In this document: positions 1 to 9,426 of the stretch, one piece after another
Layout of the letters: every line of letters starts with the position of its first letter
How positions within the stretch are numbered: position 1 is the stretch's first letter
Assembly: GCF_033118175.1 (NCBI RefSeq)
Contig: NC_083692.1
Coordinates: 12,397,501 to 12,461,500, forward strand
DNA from: Dama dama
Taxonomy: Eukaryota > Chordata > Mammalia > Artiodactyla > Cervidae
Reading direction: 5' to 3'
Length of the DNA stretch: 64,000 nt
Notes under the pieces: model-generated
Databases searched by the model: none
What the model saw: only the letters and a program-made list of their open reading frames with translations
Told to the model about the DNA's origin: nothing
Translations under genes and position numbers: made by a program

Positions 1-1470
1 TTTGAGAACTACCAGCCTGTGTTGAAATTAAGTTTGCTATTTTCGATTATTTTCTCATAGGCTTTAAATAGACTTGGAGGTTAAAATAGTCAACTTTAAA
101 AGTAAGGATTTCATGGATCAGCTTAACCTTACAACTTGGTTTTGGCTATGATACTAATGAAAATTATCCTATAGTTAACCCTTAGAAGTGTGAGTGTATG
201 AGTCCTACTCAACAGTGATTAGGACAAAGGCTTATATTCAGGGATGGTTTACATGGTTTGGAGTCTGTGTGTTTGTGTATGTATGCATATGTGTGTAGAA
301 GAAAGTGGAGTTAATTGGGGGCCTGTTTTGGATGAGAACCTTATATTACTTCTTCTTGTCTCAGGTCGAATATATATGGAATAGAAGAACTAAGAGGAAT
401 TTGTCTTTTGGATTTTTCCCTTAGTGAAATGTTTTAAAGAAATGTTTTCTTTCTTTTTTTTTTTTGTTTTGCAAAGGGATATACACTATAACTAAATTCT
501 TTTCTTGACTCTTATTTTTTTAACTCTGTAGTGCAAAGAGACAAAAACTATCATTTAAAAACCATTCAAGATGCTTTAATTCTCACCTAGAGACATATCT
601 TCATTTCTTAGAAACATTTATTGAACTGTAAAATACAAATAGAAATACACAAACTGAACTTCGTCATGTAACCAGTACTGAGATTAAGAAACAAAACCTC
701 ATTGACACCCCGAAGTTGCTCTTGTCCCTAATTCTGGTCATTTATACTTACCAAGAAAAAACATTTTCCTGATGACTAGAAGTTATCTTATTTCTAATAA
801 AGATATAATCATTTACTTATCTTTTTTAATTATTAGTCTTTCTCCAGATATTGGAATCTTTAATATCTTGATGATCAATATTAATTCAATCTGAACTTTT
901 TCTGCCTAAATATTGACTTAAGAAACCTATACTATTCAGTAAAGCAATTATCCTTCAATTAAAAAATAAGTAAGCTTAAAATTACAAAAAAAAAAACCTT
1001 TTTCCCTTTACTAATTTATAATTCTAGAAGTCATCTTTCATTAAGTGAAATTCTCTAGGTTCACACAGAATCATTTCTGTTTACACCATGTTTTGATTCT
1101 AATCTGAAATGTACAAATTAAAATTTCAGGGTAGATGTAGGTATGTAGTCAATAATAATTATGGAACACTCAGGACGATTATTTGAACTACATCAATTTA
1201 AAACAAGTGGTTAGCATTTTTTCCATTTTATCCAATGGAAAAATTTGGTTAATAAGCAAACCAACTGATTGCATATAATGGATTTAGTGCAATAGTTTAT
1301 TGGGACTAGAGATAATTCAATAGGAGTTGACATTTTGGTGTTTTGGAGCTACAAATGAAAAGAAATATGGAGCTATTAGGGATGTCACATGATTATCTCT
1401 TTTAGTCATAAATCAGGCTCAGCAAGGGGCAAGCCTACTGTCTATAGGATTAAAAGAATGATGTCCTGAT
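1..1470. other. Unassigned AT-rich DNA
   Basis: No gene and no repeat that I can name. It contains a poly-T run at about 454-464 and short A/T-rich stretches. All reading frames are short and broken. Confidence 0.5.
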
Positions 1471-1601
1471 GATGTGAAAAGAACACTCTGCTTGGAGTCT
1501 GCAACCTTCTATGACCAAAGGCAAGTCATATAACCTCACTAAACATCAGTCTGTAAATCTGTAAAATGAGAATAATAATATTTTCTTTGCAAAATTGTAA
1601 C
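1471..1601 (+). repeat. MIR SINE remnant (left part)
   Basis: Ancient tRNA-derived MIR pattern: a stretch resembling 'gaccaaaggcaagtcatataacctcac' in spirit, followed by a 'ctgtaaaatgagaataataata' type segment. The young L1 at 1617-7615 interrupts it, and the remainder appears to continue at about 7631-7690. Confidence 0.6.
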
Positions 1602-1616
1602 AAGATGTAGATAAGA
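1602..1616 (+). repeat. Target-site duplication, 5' copy, of the full-length L1
   Basis: The 15-mer AAGATGTAGATAAGA occurs here and again at 7616-7630, directly after the L1 poly(A) tail. A perfect match indicates a recent insertion by target-primed reverse transcription. The last A is ambiguous and could belong to the element. Confidence 0.93.
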
Positions 1617-1647
1617 GTTCCTTGTAGTCAGGAGTTTTCTGGTGTTC
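1616..1647. repeat. Inverted repeat arm A in the L1 5'UTR
   Basis: Exact reverse complement of 2034-2065 (32 bp when the ambiguous edge base is counted). Together they could form a long stem with a loop of about 386 nt in the L1 RNA or DNA. Confidence 0.9.
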
Positions 1648-2451
1648 TCAGGTTTTGGGCTTAAGTCTCCTGCCTCTGGATTTCTGTTTTATTCTTCCTG
1701 TAGTCTCAGGACTTCTCCAACTATGTAGCCCTGATAAGAAAACTTCTAGGTTAATGGCTAAAAGATTCTCCCCCATTAGGGACACCCAGAGAGGTTCACA
1801 GAGTCACATGAAGAAGAGGAGAGGGAGGAGGGAGATAGAGATGAACAGGAGGAGAAAAAGGGGGACTCAAGAGGAGAGAGACAGATCTACACAGCTGTCT
1901 GTTCCCAGAGTGTTCTCCGTAGCCCAGTCACCTACAAAGATTTACAGAATTGGATTGGGAAGAGAAGGGGAAAGGAGGAAATAGAGGTGTTCTGAGGTAG
2001 AAAACAGAGAGTCAAGATTGGGAGAGAATAATCGAACACCAGAAAACTCCTGACTACAAGGAACTTTAAGCAATAAGTGACTGTCCAAAAGCCTCCATAC
2101 CTACACTGAAACCAACCACCACACAAGAGCCAATAAGTTTCAGAGCAAGACATACCACGCAAATTCTCCAGCAACGCAGGAACATAGCCCTGAACATCAA
2201 CATACAGGCTGCCCAAGGTCACACCTAACACATAGACCCATCTCAAAACTCATTACTGGGCACTCCATTGCTCTCCAAAGAGTAGAAATCAAGTTCCACG
2301 CACCAGAACACTGATGCAAGCTTCCCTAACCAGGAAACCTTGACAAGCCAATCGTCTAACCCCACCCACTGGGTTAATCCTCCACAACAAAAAGGAACCA
2401 CAGACCTCCAGAATACAGAAAGCCCACTCCAGATACAGCAATCTAAACAAG
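1617..2451 (+). promoter_or_regulatory. L1 5'UTR / presumed internal promoter region
   Basis: Lies between the duplication and the ORF1 start. It has two purine-rich stretches (about 1810-1870 and 1958-1990), each preceded by a related 'cagag' or 'cagaat' bearing segment, suggesting an imperfect internal duplication. Its first 31 bases (1617-1647) are the exact reverse complement of 2034-2064. In L1 elements the 5'UTR carries an internal RNA polymerase II promoter; that role is inferred from the family and no specific factor site is claimed. Confidence 0.75.
2034..2065. repeat. Inverted repeat arm B in the L1 5'UTR
   Basis: Exact reverse complement of 1616-1647. See the other arm. Confidence 0.9.
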
Positions 2452-3378
2452 ATGAAAAGGCAAAGAAATACCCAACAGGTAAAGGAACATGAAAAATGCC
2501 CACCAAGTCAAACAAAAGAGGAGGAGATAGGGAATCTACCTGAAAAAGAATTTAGAATAATGATAATAAAAATGATCCAAAATCTTGAAAACAAAATGGA
2601 ATTACAGATAAATAGCCTGGAAACAAAGATTGAAAAGATTCAAGAACTGTTTAATAAAGACCTAGAAGAAATAAAAAAGAGTCAATTACAAATGAATAAT
2701 GCAATGAATGAGATCAAAAACACTTTGGAGGGAACCAAGAGTAGAATAACGGAGGCAGAAGATAGGATAAGTGAGGTAGAAGATAAAATGGTGGAAATAA
2801 ATGAAGCAGAGAGGAAAAAAGAAAAAAGGATCAAAAGAAATGAGGACAACCTCAGGGACCTCTGGGACACTGTGAAACGCCCCAACATTCGAATCATAGG
2901 AGTTCCAGAAGAAGAAGACAAAAAGAAGGGCCATGAGAAAATACTCGAGGAGATAATAGCTGAAAACTTCCCTAAAATGGGGAAGGAAATAGCCACCCAA
3001 ATCCAAGAAACCCAGAGAGTCCCAAACAGGATAAACCCAAGGCGAAACACCCCAAGACACATATTAATCAAATTAACAAAGATCAAACACAAAGAACAAA
3101 TATTAAAAGCAGCAAGGGAAAAACAACAAATAACACACAAAGGGATTCCCATAAGGATAACAGCTGATCTATCAATAGAAACCCTCCAGGCCAGAAGGGA
3201 ATGGCAGGACGTACTGAAAGTAATGAAAGAGAATAACCTACAACCTAGATTACTGTATCCAGCAAGGATCTCATTCAGATATGAAGGAGAATTCAAAAGC
3301 TTTACAGATAAGCAAAAGCTGAGAGAATTCAGCACCACCAAACCAGCTCTTCAACAAATGCTAAAGGATCTTCTCTAG
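2452..3378 (+). CDS. L1 ORF1 protein (trimeric RNA-binding chaperone), intact
   Basis: 308 residues, close to the family range (the human protein is 338). ORF1p coats L1 RNA in the cytoplasmic ribonucleoprotein and is required for retrotransposition. Residues about 37-140 form a long charged coiled coil rich in E, K, I and L heptads (trimerisation). Residues about 143-237 match the RRM, with NIRIIGVPEEE near 145-155 and PRHILIKL near 201-208. Residues about 238-303 match the C-terminal domain, including YPARISFRYEGE at 269-280. The ATG at 2452 starts the MKRQRN N-terminus typical of ruminant copies. ORF1 lies in the same frame as ORF2 but is separated from it by TAG and TAA stops. Confidence 0.95.
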   Translation: MKRQRNTQQVKEHEKCPPSQTKEEEIGNLPEKEFRIMIIKMIQNLENKMELQINSLETKIEKIQELFNKDLEEIKKSQLQMNNAMNEIKNTLEGTKSRITEAEDRISEVEDKMVEINEAERKKEKRIKRNEDNLRDLWDTVKRPNIRIIGVPEEEDKKKGHEKILEEIIAENFPKMGKEIATQIQETQRVPNRINPRRNTPRHILIKLTKIKHKEQILKAAREKQQITHKGIPIRITADLSIETLQARREWQDVLKVMKENNLQPRLLYPARISFRYEGEFKSFTDKQKLREFSTTKPALQQMLKDLL

Positions 3379-3429
3379 ACAGGAAATGCAGAAAGGTTTT
3401 ATAAATGTGAACCCAAAACAACAAAGTAA

Positions 3430-6400
3430 ATGGCAACGGGACCACACCTATCAATAATTACCCTAAATGTAAATGGGTTGAATGCCCCAACCAAAAGACA
3501 AAGATTGGCTGAATGGATACAAAAACAAGACCCCTATATATGCTGTCTACAAGAGACCCACCTCAAAACAAGAGACACATACAGACTAAAAGTGAAGGGC
3601 TGGAAAAAAATATTTCATGCAAACGGAGACCAAAAGAAAGCAGGAGTCGCAATACTCATATCAGATAAAATAGACTTTCAAATAAAGGAAGTGAAAAGAG
3701 ACAAAGAAGGACACTACATAATGATCAAAGGATCAATCAAAAAAGAAGATATAACAATTATAAATATATATGCACCCAACATAGGAGCACCGCAATATGT
3801 ACGGCAAACGCTAACAAGTATGAAAGAGGAAATTAATAGTAACACAATAATAGTGGGAGACTTTAATACCCCACTCACAACTATGGATAGATCAACTAAA
3901 CAGAAAATTAACAAGGAAACACAAACCTTAAATGACACAATGGACCAGCTAGACCTAATTGATATCTATAGGACATTTCACCCCAAAACAATCAACTTCA
4001 CCTTTTTCTCAAGTGCACACGGAACATTCTCCAGAATAGATCACATCCTGGGCCATAAATCTGGTCTTGGAAAATTCAAAAAAATTGAAATCATTCCAGT
4101 CATCTTTTCTGACCACAGTGCAGTAAGATTAGATCTCAATTACAGGGAAAAAATTGTTAAAACTTCAAACATATGGAGGCTAAATAACACGCTTCTGAAT
4201 AACCAACAAATCATAGAAGAAATCAAAAAAGAAATCAAAATATGTATAGAAATGAATGAAAATGAAAACACAACAACCCAAAACCTATGGGACACTGTAA
4301 AAGCAGTGCTAAGGGGAAGGTTCATAGCATTACAGGCTTACATCAAGAAACAGGAAAAAAACCAATTAAATAACCTAACTCTACACCTAAAGCAATTAGA
4401 GAAGGAAGAAATGAAGAACCCCAGAGTTAGCAGAAGGAAAGAAATCTTAAAAATCAGGGCAGAAATAAATGCAAAAGAAACTAAAGAGACCATAGCAAAA
4501 ATCAACAAAGCTAAAAGCTGGTTTTTTGAAAAAATAAACAAAATTGACAAACCATTAGCAAGACTCATTAAGAAACAAAGAGAGAAAAACCAAATTAACA
4601 AAATTAGAAATGAAAATGGAGAGATCACAACAGACAACACTGAAATACAAAGGATCATAAGAGACTACTACCAGCAGCTCTATGCCAATAAAATGGACAA
4701 CTTGGATGAAATGGACAAATTCTTAGAAAAGTATAACTTTCCAAAACTGAACCAGGAAGAAATAGAAGATCTTAACAGACCCATCACAAGCAAGGAAATC
4801 GAAACTGTCATCAAAAATCTTCCAGCAAACAAAAGCCCAGGACCAGATGGCTTCACAGCTGAATTCTACCAAAAATTTAGAGAAGAGCTAACACCTATCT
4901 TACTCAAACTCTTCCAGAAAATTGCAGAAGAAGGTAAGCTTCCAAACTCATTCTATGAGGCCACCATCACCCTAATTCCAAAACCAGACAAAGATGCCAC
5001 AAAAAAAGAAAACTACAGGCCAATATCACTGATGAACATAGATGCAAAAATCCTTAACAAAATTCTAGCAAACAGAATCCAACAACATATTAAAAAAATC
5101 ATACACCATGACCAAGTGGGCTTTATCCCAGGAATGCAAGGATTCTTTAATATCCGCAAATCAATCAATGTCATACACCACATTAACAAATTGAAAGATA
5201 AAAACCATATGATTATCTCAATAGATGCAGAGAAAGCCTTTGACAAAATTCAACACTCATTTATGATTAAAACTCTCCAAAAAGCAGGAATAGAAGGAAC
5301 ATACCTCAACATAATAAAAGCTATATATGACAAACCCACAGCAAGCATCACCCTCAATGGTGAAAAATTGAAGGCATTTCCCCTGAAATCAGGAACAAGA
5401 CAAGGGTGCCCACTCTCACCACTACTATTCAACATAGTGTTGGAAGTGCTGGCCACAGCAATCAGAGCAGAAAAAGAAGTAAAAGGAATCCAGATAGGAA
5501 AAGAAGAAGTAAAACTCTCACTGTTTGCAGATGACATGATCCTCTACATAGAAAACCCTAAAGATTCTACCAGAAAATTACTAGAGCTAATCAATGAATA
5601 TAGTAAAGTTGCAGGATATAAAATTAACACACAGAAATCCCTTGCATTCCTATATACTAACAATGAAAAAACAGACAGAGAAATTAAGGAAACAATACCA
5701 TTCACCATTGCAACAAAAAGAATAAAATACTTAGGAGTATATCTACCTAAAGAAACAAAGGACCTATACATAGAAAACTATAAAACACTGATGAAAGAAA
5801 TCAAAGAGGACACAAACAGATGGAGAAACATACCGTGCTCATGGATTGGAAGAATTAATATTGTCAAAATGGCTATTCTACCCAAAGCAGTCTATAGATT
5901 CAATGCAATCCCTATCAAGCTACCAACGGTATTTTTCACAGAACTAGACCAAAGAATTTCACAATTTGTATGGAAATACAAAAAACCTCGAATAGCCAAA
6001 GTAATCTTGAGAAAGAAGAATGGAGCTGGAGGAATCAACCTGCCTGACTTCAGACTCTACTACAAAGCCACAGTCATCAAGACAGTATGGTACTGGCACA
6101 AAGACAGAAATATAGATCAATGGAACAGAATAGAAAGCCCAGAGACAAATCCACGAACCTATGGACACCTTATCTTCGACAAAGGAGGCAAGGATATACA
6201 ATGGAAAAAAGACAACCTCTTTAACAAGTGGTGCTGGGAAAACTGGTCAACCACTTGTAAAAGAATGAAACTAGAACACTTTCTAACACCATACACAAAA
6301 ATAAACTCAAAATGGATTAAAGATCTAAATGTAAGACCAGAAACTATAAAACTCCTAGAGGAGAACATAGGCAAAACACTCTCCGACATAAATCAAAGCA

Positions 6401-7248
6401 AGATCCTCTATGACCCACCTCCCAGAATACTGGAAATAAAAGCAAAACTAAACAAATGGGACCTAATGAAACTTAAAAGCTTTTGCACTACAAAGGAAAC
6501 TATAAGTAAGGTGAAAAGACAGCCCTCAGATTGGGAGAAAATAATAGCAAATGAAGAAACAGACAAAGGATTAATCTCAAAAATATACAAGCAACTCCTG
6601 CAGCTCAATTCCAGAAAAATAAATGACCCAATCAAAAAATGGGCCAAAGAACTAAACAGACATTTCTCCAAAGAAGACATACAGATGGCTAACAAACACA
6701 TGAAAAGATGCTCAACATCACTCATTATTAGAGAAATGCAAATCAAAACCACAATGAGGTACCATTACACGCCAGTCAGGATGGCCGCTATCCAAAAGTC
6801 TACAAGCAATAAATGCTGGAGAGGGTGTGGAGAAAAGGGAACCCTCTTACACTGTTGGTGGGAATGCAAACTAGTACAGCCGCTATGGAAAACAGTGTGG
6901 AGATTTCTTAAAAAACTGGACATAGAACTGCCATATGACCCAGCAATCCCACTTCTGGGCATACACACTGAGGAAACCAGATCTGAAAGAGACATGTGCA
7001 CCCCAATGTTCATCGCAGCACTGTTTATAATAGCCAGGACATGGAAGCAACCTAGATGCCCATCAGCAGATGAATGGATAAGGAAGCTGTGGTACATATA
7101 CACCATGGAATATTACTCAGCCATTAAAAAGAATTCATTCGAACCAGTCCTAATGAGATGGATGAAGCTGGAGCCCATTATACAGAGTGAAGTAAGCCAG
7201 AAAGATAAAGAACATTACAGCATACTGACACATGTATATGGAATTTAG
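3430..7248 (+). CDS. L1 ORF2 protein (endonuclease + reverse transcriptase), intact
   Basis: 1272 residues, about full family length (human 1275). It nicks target DNA and primes cDNA synthesis on L1 RNA. The N-terminal APE-type endonuclease spans about 1-238: LNVNGLN near 12-18, QETH with E42, VGDFN with D144 and N146, RIDHIL with D204, and SDHS with D228 and H229. A Z-type linker follows. The reverse transcriptase spans about 500-770: YRPISLMNIDAK, IDAEKAFD (catalytic D599), GTRQGCPLSPLL and FADD (699-702). A cysteine-rich end spans 1129-1146 (C-x3-C-x8-H-C-x3-C spacing as read). An in-frame TAA at 3427-3429 directly precedes the ATG, so the start is well fixed. No missing catalytic residue was seen. 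Confidence 0.96.
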   Translation: MATGPHLSIITLNVNGLNAPTKRQRLAEWIQKQDPYICCLQETHLKTRDTYRLKVKGWKKIFHANGDQKKAGVAILISDKIDFQIKEVKRDKEGHYIMIKGSIKKEDITIINIYAPNIGAPQYVRQTLTSMKEEINSNTIIVGDFNTPLTTMDRSTKQKINKETQTLNDTMDQLDLIDIYRTFHPKTINFTFFSSAHGTFSRIDHILGHKSGLGKFKKIEIIPVIFSDHSAVRLDLNYREKIVKTSNIWRLNNTLLNNQQIIEEIKKEIKICIEMNENENTTTQNLWDTVKAVLRGRFIALQAYIKKQEKNQLNNLTLHLKQLEKEEMKNPRVSRRKEILKIRAEINAKETKETIAKINKAKSWFFEKINKIDKPLARLIKKQREKNQINKIRNENGEITTDNTEIQRIIRDYYQQLYANKMDNLDEMDKFLEKYNFPKLNQEEIEDLNRPITSKEIETVIKNLPANKSPGPDGFTAEFYQKFREELTPILLKLFQKIAEEGKLPNSFYEATITLIPKPDKDATKKENYRPISLMNIDAKILNKILANRIQQHIKKIIHHDQVGFIPGMQGFFNIRKSINVIHHINKLKDKNHMIISIDAEKAFDKIQHSFMIKTLQKAGIEGTYLNIIKAIYDKPTASITLNGEKLKAFPLKSGTRQGCPLSPLLFNIVLEVLATAIRAEKEVKGIQIGKEEVKLSLFADDMILYIENPKDSTRKLLELINEYSKVAGYKINTQKSLAFLYTNNEKTDREIKETIPFTIATKRIKYLGVYLPKETKDLYIENYKTLMKEIKEDTNRWRNIPCSWIGRINIVKMAILPKAVYRFNAIPIKLPTVFFTELDQRISQFVWKYKKPRIAKVILRKKNGAGGINLPDFRLYYKATVIKTVWYWHKDRNIDQWNRIESPETNPRTYGHLIFDKGGKDIQWKKDNLFNKWCWENWSTTCKRMKLEHFLTPYTKINSKWIKDLNVRPETIKLLEENIGKTLSDINQSKILYDPPPRILEIKAKLNKWDLMKLKSFCTTKETISKVKRQPSDWEKIIANEETDKGLISKIYKQLLQLNSRKINDPIKKWAKELNRHFSKEDIQMANKHMKRCSTSLIIREMQIKTTMRYHYTPVRMAAIQKSTSNKCWRGCGEKGTLLHCWWECKLVQPLWKTVWRFLKKLDIELPYDPAIPLLGIHTEETRSERDMCTPMFIAALFIIARTWKQPRCPSADEWIRKLWYIYTMEYYSAIKKNSFEPVLMRWMKLEPIIQSEVSQKDKEHYSILTHVYGI

Positions 7249-7615
7249 AAAGGTGATAACGATAACCCTATATGCAGAACAGAAAAAGAGACACAGAAAT
7301 ACAGAACAGACTTTTGAACTTTGTGGGAGAATGTGAGGGTGGGATATTTCAAAAGAACAGCATGTATACTATCTATGGTGAAACAGATCACCAGCCCAGG
7401 TGGGATGCACGAGACAAGTGCTCCGGCCTGGTGTACTGGGAAGACCCAGAGGAATCGGGTGGAGAGGGAGGTGGGAGGGGGGATCGGGATTGGGAATACA
7501 TGTAAATCCATGGCTGATTCATATCAATGTATGACAAAACCCACTGGAAAAAAAAATAATAATAATAATAAAAATTAAAAAAAAAAAATAAAATAAAATG
7601 GGAAAAAAAAAAAAA
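7249..7615 (+). other. L1 3'UTR and A-rich tail
   Basis: Contains a G-rich polypurine tract at 7457-7494 and ends in a complex tail: an A-run with ATA units (about 7548-7575), more A with AATAAA-like sequence (about 7583-7600), GGG, then a final A-run. The second young L1 in the window (41203 onward, minus) has about 35 bp of unique 3' end sequence that this copy lacks before its tail. Confidence 0.85.
7457..7494 (+). other. G-quadruplex-capable tract in L1 3'UTR
   Basis: Runs of three or more G separated by 1 to 6 bases (GGG, N6, GGG, N4, GGG, N1, G6, N3, GGG). A G-rich 3'UTR tract is a known conserved feature of mammalian L1 and has been linked to retrotransposition. Folding is inferred from the pattern only. 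Confidence 0.75.
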
Positions 7616-7630
7616 AAGATGTAGATAAGA
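7616..7630 (+). repeat. Target-site duplication, 3' copy, of the full-length L1
   Basis: AAGATGTAGATAAGA, identical to 1602-1616. Confidence 0.93.
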
Positions 7631-7857
7631 TTAATGGTCATAACTGTCTAAGCAAATAGTTGAACATAGTAACCGGTCAGTCGCTGTGAGTTTCTCTCTT
7701 TCAGCAGGGCATTTCCAAAGGAATTTCACATGGGAGGAGTATTCTAGTAAAACTCAGGCCATACTATATCCTTTCCCATACATTTCTTTCTACTTATTTA
7801 TTGGTCTATCTATCTATCTAAAACCAATGCATGCTAATTACTTACAAATTTGGAGAT
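7631..7857 (+). other. MIR right part, then short unassigned DNA with (TATC)n
   Basis: The first ~60 bases plausibly continue the MIR broken by the L1. A short (TATC) array sits at 7806-7820. 7842-7857 (TTACAAATTTGGAGAT) is the left duplication of the following BovB. Confidence 0.5.
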
Positions 7858-8690
7858 CAGTTCAGTTCAGTTCAGTCACTCAGTCATGTCTGACTCTTTG
7901 CAACCCCATGGACTGCAGCACACCAGGCTTCCCTGTCCATCACCAACTCCTAGAGCTTGCTCAAACTCATGTCCATTGAGTCAGTGATGCCATCCAACCA
8001 TCTCATCCTCTGTTGTCCCCTTCTCCTCCTGCCTTCAATCATTCCCAGCATCAGGGTCTTTTCCAATGAGTCAGTTCTTTGAATCAGGTGGCCAAAGTAT
8101 TGGAGCTTCAGGTTCAGCATCAGTCCTTCCAATGAATATTCAGAACTGGTTTCCTTTAGGGTGGACTGGTTGGATCTCCTTGCAGTCCAAGGGATTTTCA
8201 AGAGTCTTCTCCAACACCACAGTTCAAAAGCATCAATTCTTTGGTGCTCAGCTTTCTTTATAGTCCAACTCTCACATTCATACATGACTACAGGAAAAGC
8301 CATAGCTTTGACTGGACAGATCTTTGTTGGCAAAGTAATGTCTCTGCTTTTTAATATGCTGTCTAGGTTGGTCATAGCTTTTCTTCCAAGGAGCAAGTGT
8401 CTTCTAATTTCATGGCTGCAGTCACTTCCTGCAGTGATTTTGGAGTCCCCCAATATAAAGTCTCTCACTGTTTCCATTTTTTCCCCATGTATTTGCCATA
8501 AAGTGATGGGCCTGGATGCCATGATGTTTTGGGAATGTTGAGCTTTAAGGCAACTTTTTCACCCTCATCAAGAGTCTCTTTAGTTCCTTTTCACTTTCTG
8601 CCATAAGGGTGATGTCATCTGCATGTCTGAGGTTATTGATATTTCTCCCAGAAACCTTGATTCCAGCTTGTGCTTCATCCAGCCCATCAT
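7858..8690 (-). mobile_element. BovB (RTE) LINE, 5'-truncated, minus strand
   Basis: The left edge shows the BovB 3' end in reverse (repeated CAGTT units, then the 'tcactcagtcatgtc' pattern shared with Bov-A). Flanks TTACAAATTTGGAGAT (7842-7857) and TTACATAATTTGGAGAT (8692-8708) form a target-site duplication with one inserted base. The element covers only the C-terminal part of the BovB ORF and the tail. Confidence 0.9.
7950..8522 (-). pseudogene. BovB ORF C-terminal fragment
   Basis: 190 codons open on the minus strand, similar to the region after the BovB reverse transcriptase: segments ITLWQIHGE, LLLGRKAMTNLDSILKSRD, CESWTIKKAE, FELWCWRRLL, and RMRWLDGITDSMD near the end. There is no RT catalytic core and no endonuclease, so it is non-functional. 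The ATG is an internal methionine exposed by truncation, not a native start. Confidence 0.85.
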
Positions 8691-8708
8691 TTTACATAAT
8701 TTGGAGAT

Positions 8709-9426
8709 AGAGATATGCCAAAAGAAGTCCCTTTATCCTATACTCTCAGAGACAGCTGCAGGAAATACTGGTTCTTATAGACATCTCATTAATCATTAAA
8801 TTTCCTTAGAACCTCTCAGAATAGTAGACTTTCTCAATGACTGAGGAATTGAACTTTTTCAACGAAGATATTAAAGTACTCATAAATTCTTTATGAATAT
8901 TAATTATGGGCTTAGAATAGAATTGAGCAGAATTTCTGGCCCACCTGTTATTTTTTTCAGACCTTAAGGACAAATTCTTGTCCTATTAACTTCTCAAATA
9001 ACTCTTGGGTCAGAGATGATAATGTATCTTTTTATAACAGGGTAGAACTAAGAGTAGATGTTAATATAATAAAACATTAAAAAATTCTCTTTTATTATAT
9101 TTTCATTTCATTTAAAGATTAAATTGTCTCCTTTCTCTTTCCCTCTCTCCCTCCCTATTTTCTTTTCTTTCTAGTAGAGCATGGTGGGAAAAATTGATTT
9201 CATTCATTGTCTCCCTTGCAATATAGGCAACTTCAGCCACCTTGTAACGCAGGGGAAATAATTCATGCCCTGCTTTCCTCTTCAGTGGTGACTGTCAAAA
9301 CTCTCCTGTGATAATGTATGTTTTTCTATGAAATAAAGAGCTATAAGCTTTTTGTATTGGTATAGCAATAACAGGAAAATTCTTATGCATAACATTAATG
9401 TAAATATTTATATTGGGCTATACATG
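8709..9426. other. Unassigned AT-rich DNA
   Basis: No gene and no recognised repeat. It contains a pyrimidine-rich stretch at about 9131-9173. Confidence 0.5.

Larger units (their letters stand above)
1617..7615 (+). mobile_element. Full-length young LINE-1 (L1-BT type), both ORFs intact
   Basis: A 6.0 kb non-LTR retrotransposon in the order 5'UTR (1617-2451), ORF1 (2452-3378), 51-nt spacer, ORF2 (3430-7248), 3'UTR and A-rich tail (7249-7615). Perfect 15-bp duplications flank it. Neither ORF has a frameshift or stop, and all recognisable endonuclease and reverse-transcriptase signature residues are present, so by sequence it is a candidate for retrotransposition competence. It landed inside a MIR. 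The 5'UTR length of 835 bp cannot be compared with the family consensus here, so completeness of the promoter is uncertain. Confidence 0.95.

Noticed and set aside
1655..1984. 109-codon frame in the L1 5'UTR (basic, Arg-rich)
   Set aside because: It lies in the purine-rich 5'UTR, so an Arg/Glu-rich frame is expected by composition. A ruminant ORF0-like role cannot be claimed without evidence.
2682..3341. 219-codon open frame on the minus strand
   Set aside because: It is the antisense shadow of L1 ORF1, hydrophobic because the coiled coil is A-rich on the other strand. No domain.
3714..7106. Series of 60-114 codon minus-strand frames
   Set aside because: All are shadows of L1 ORF2; the same frames reappear in the plus strand of the inverted copy at 41.7-43.3 kb.
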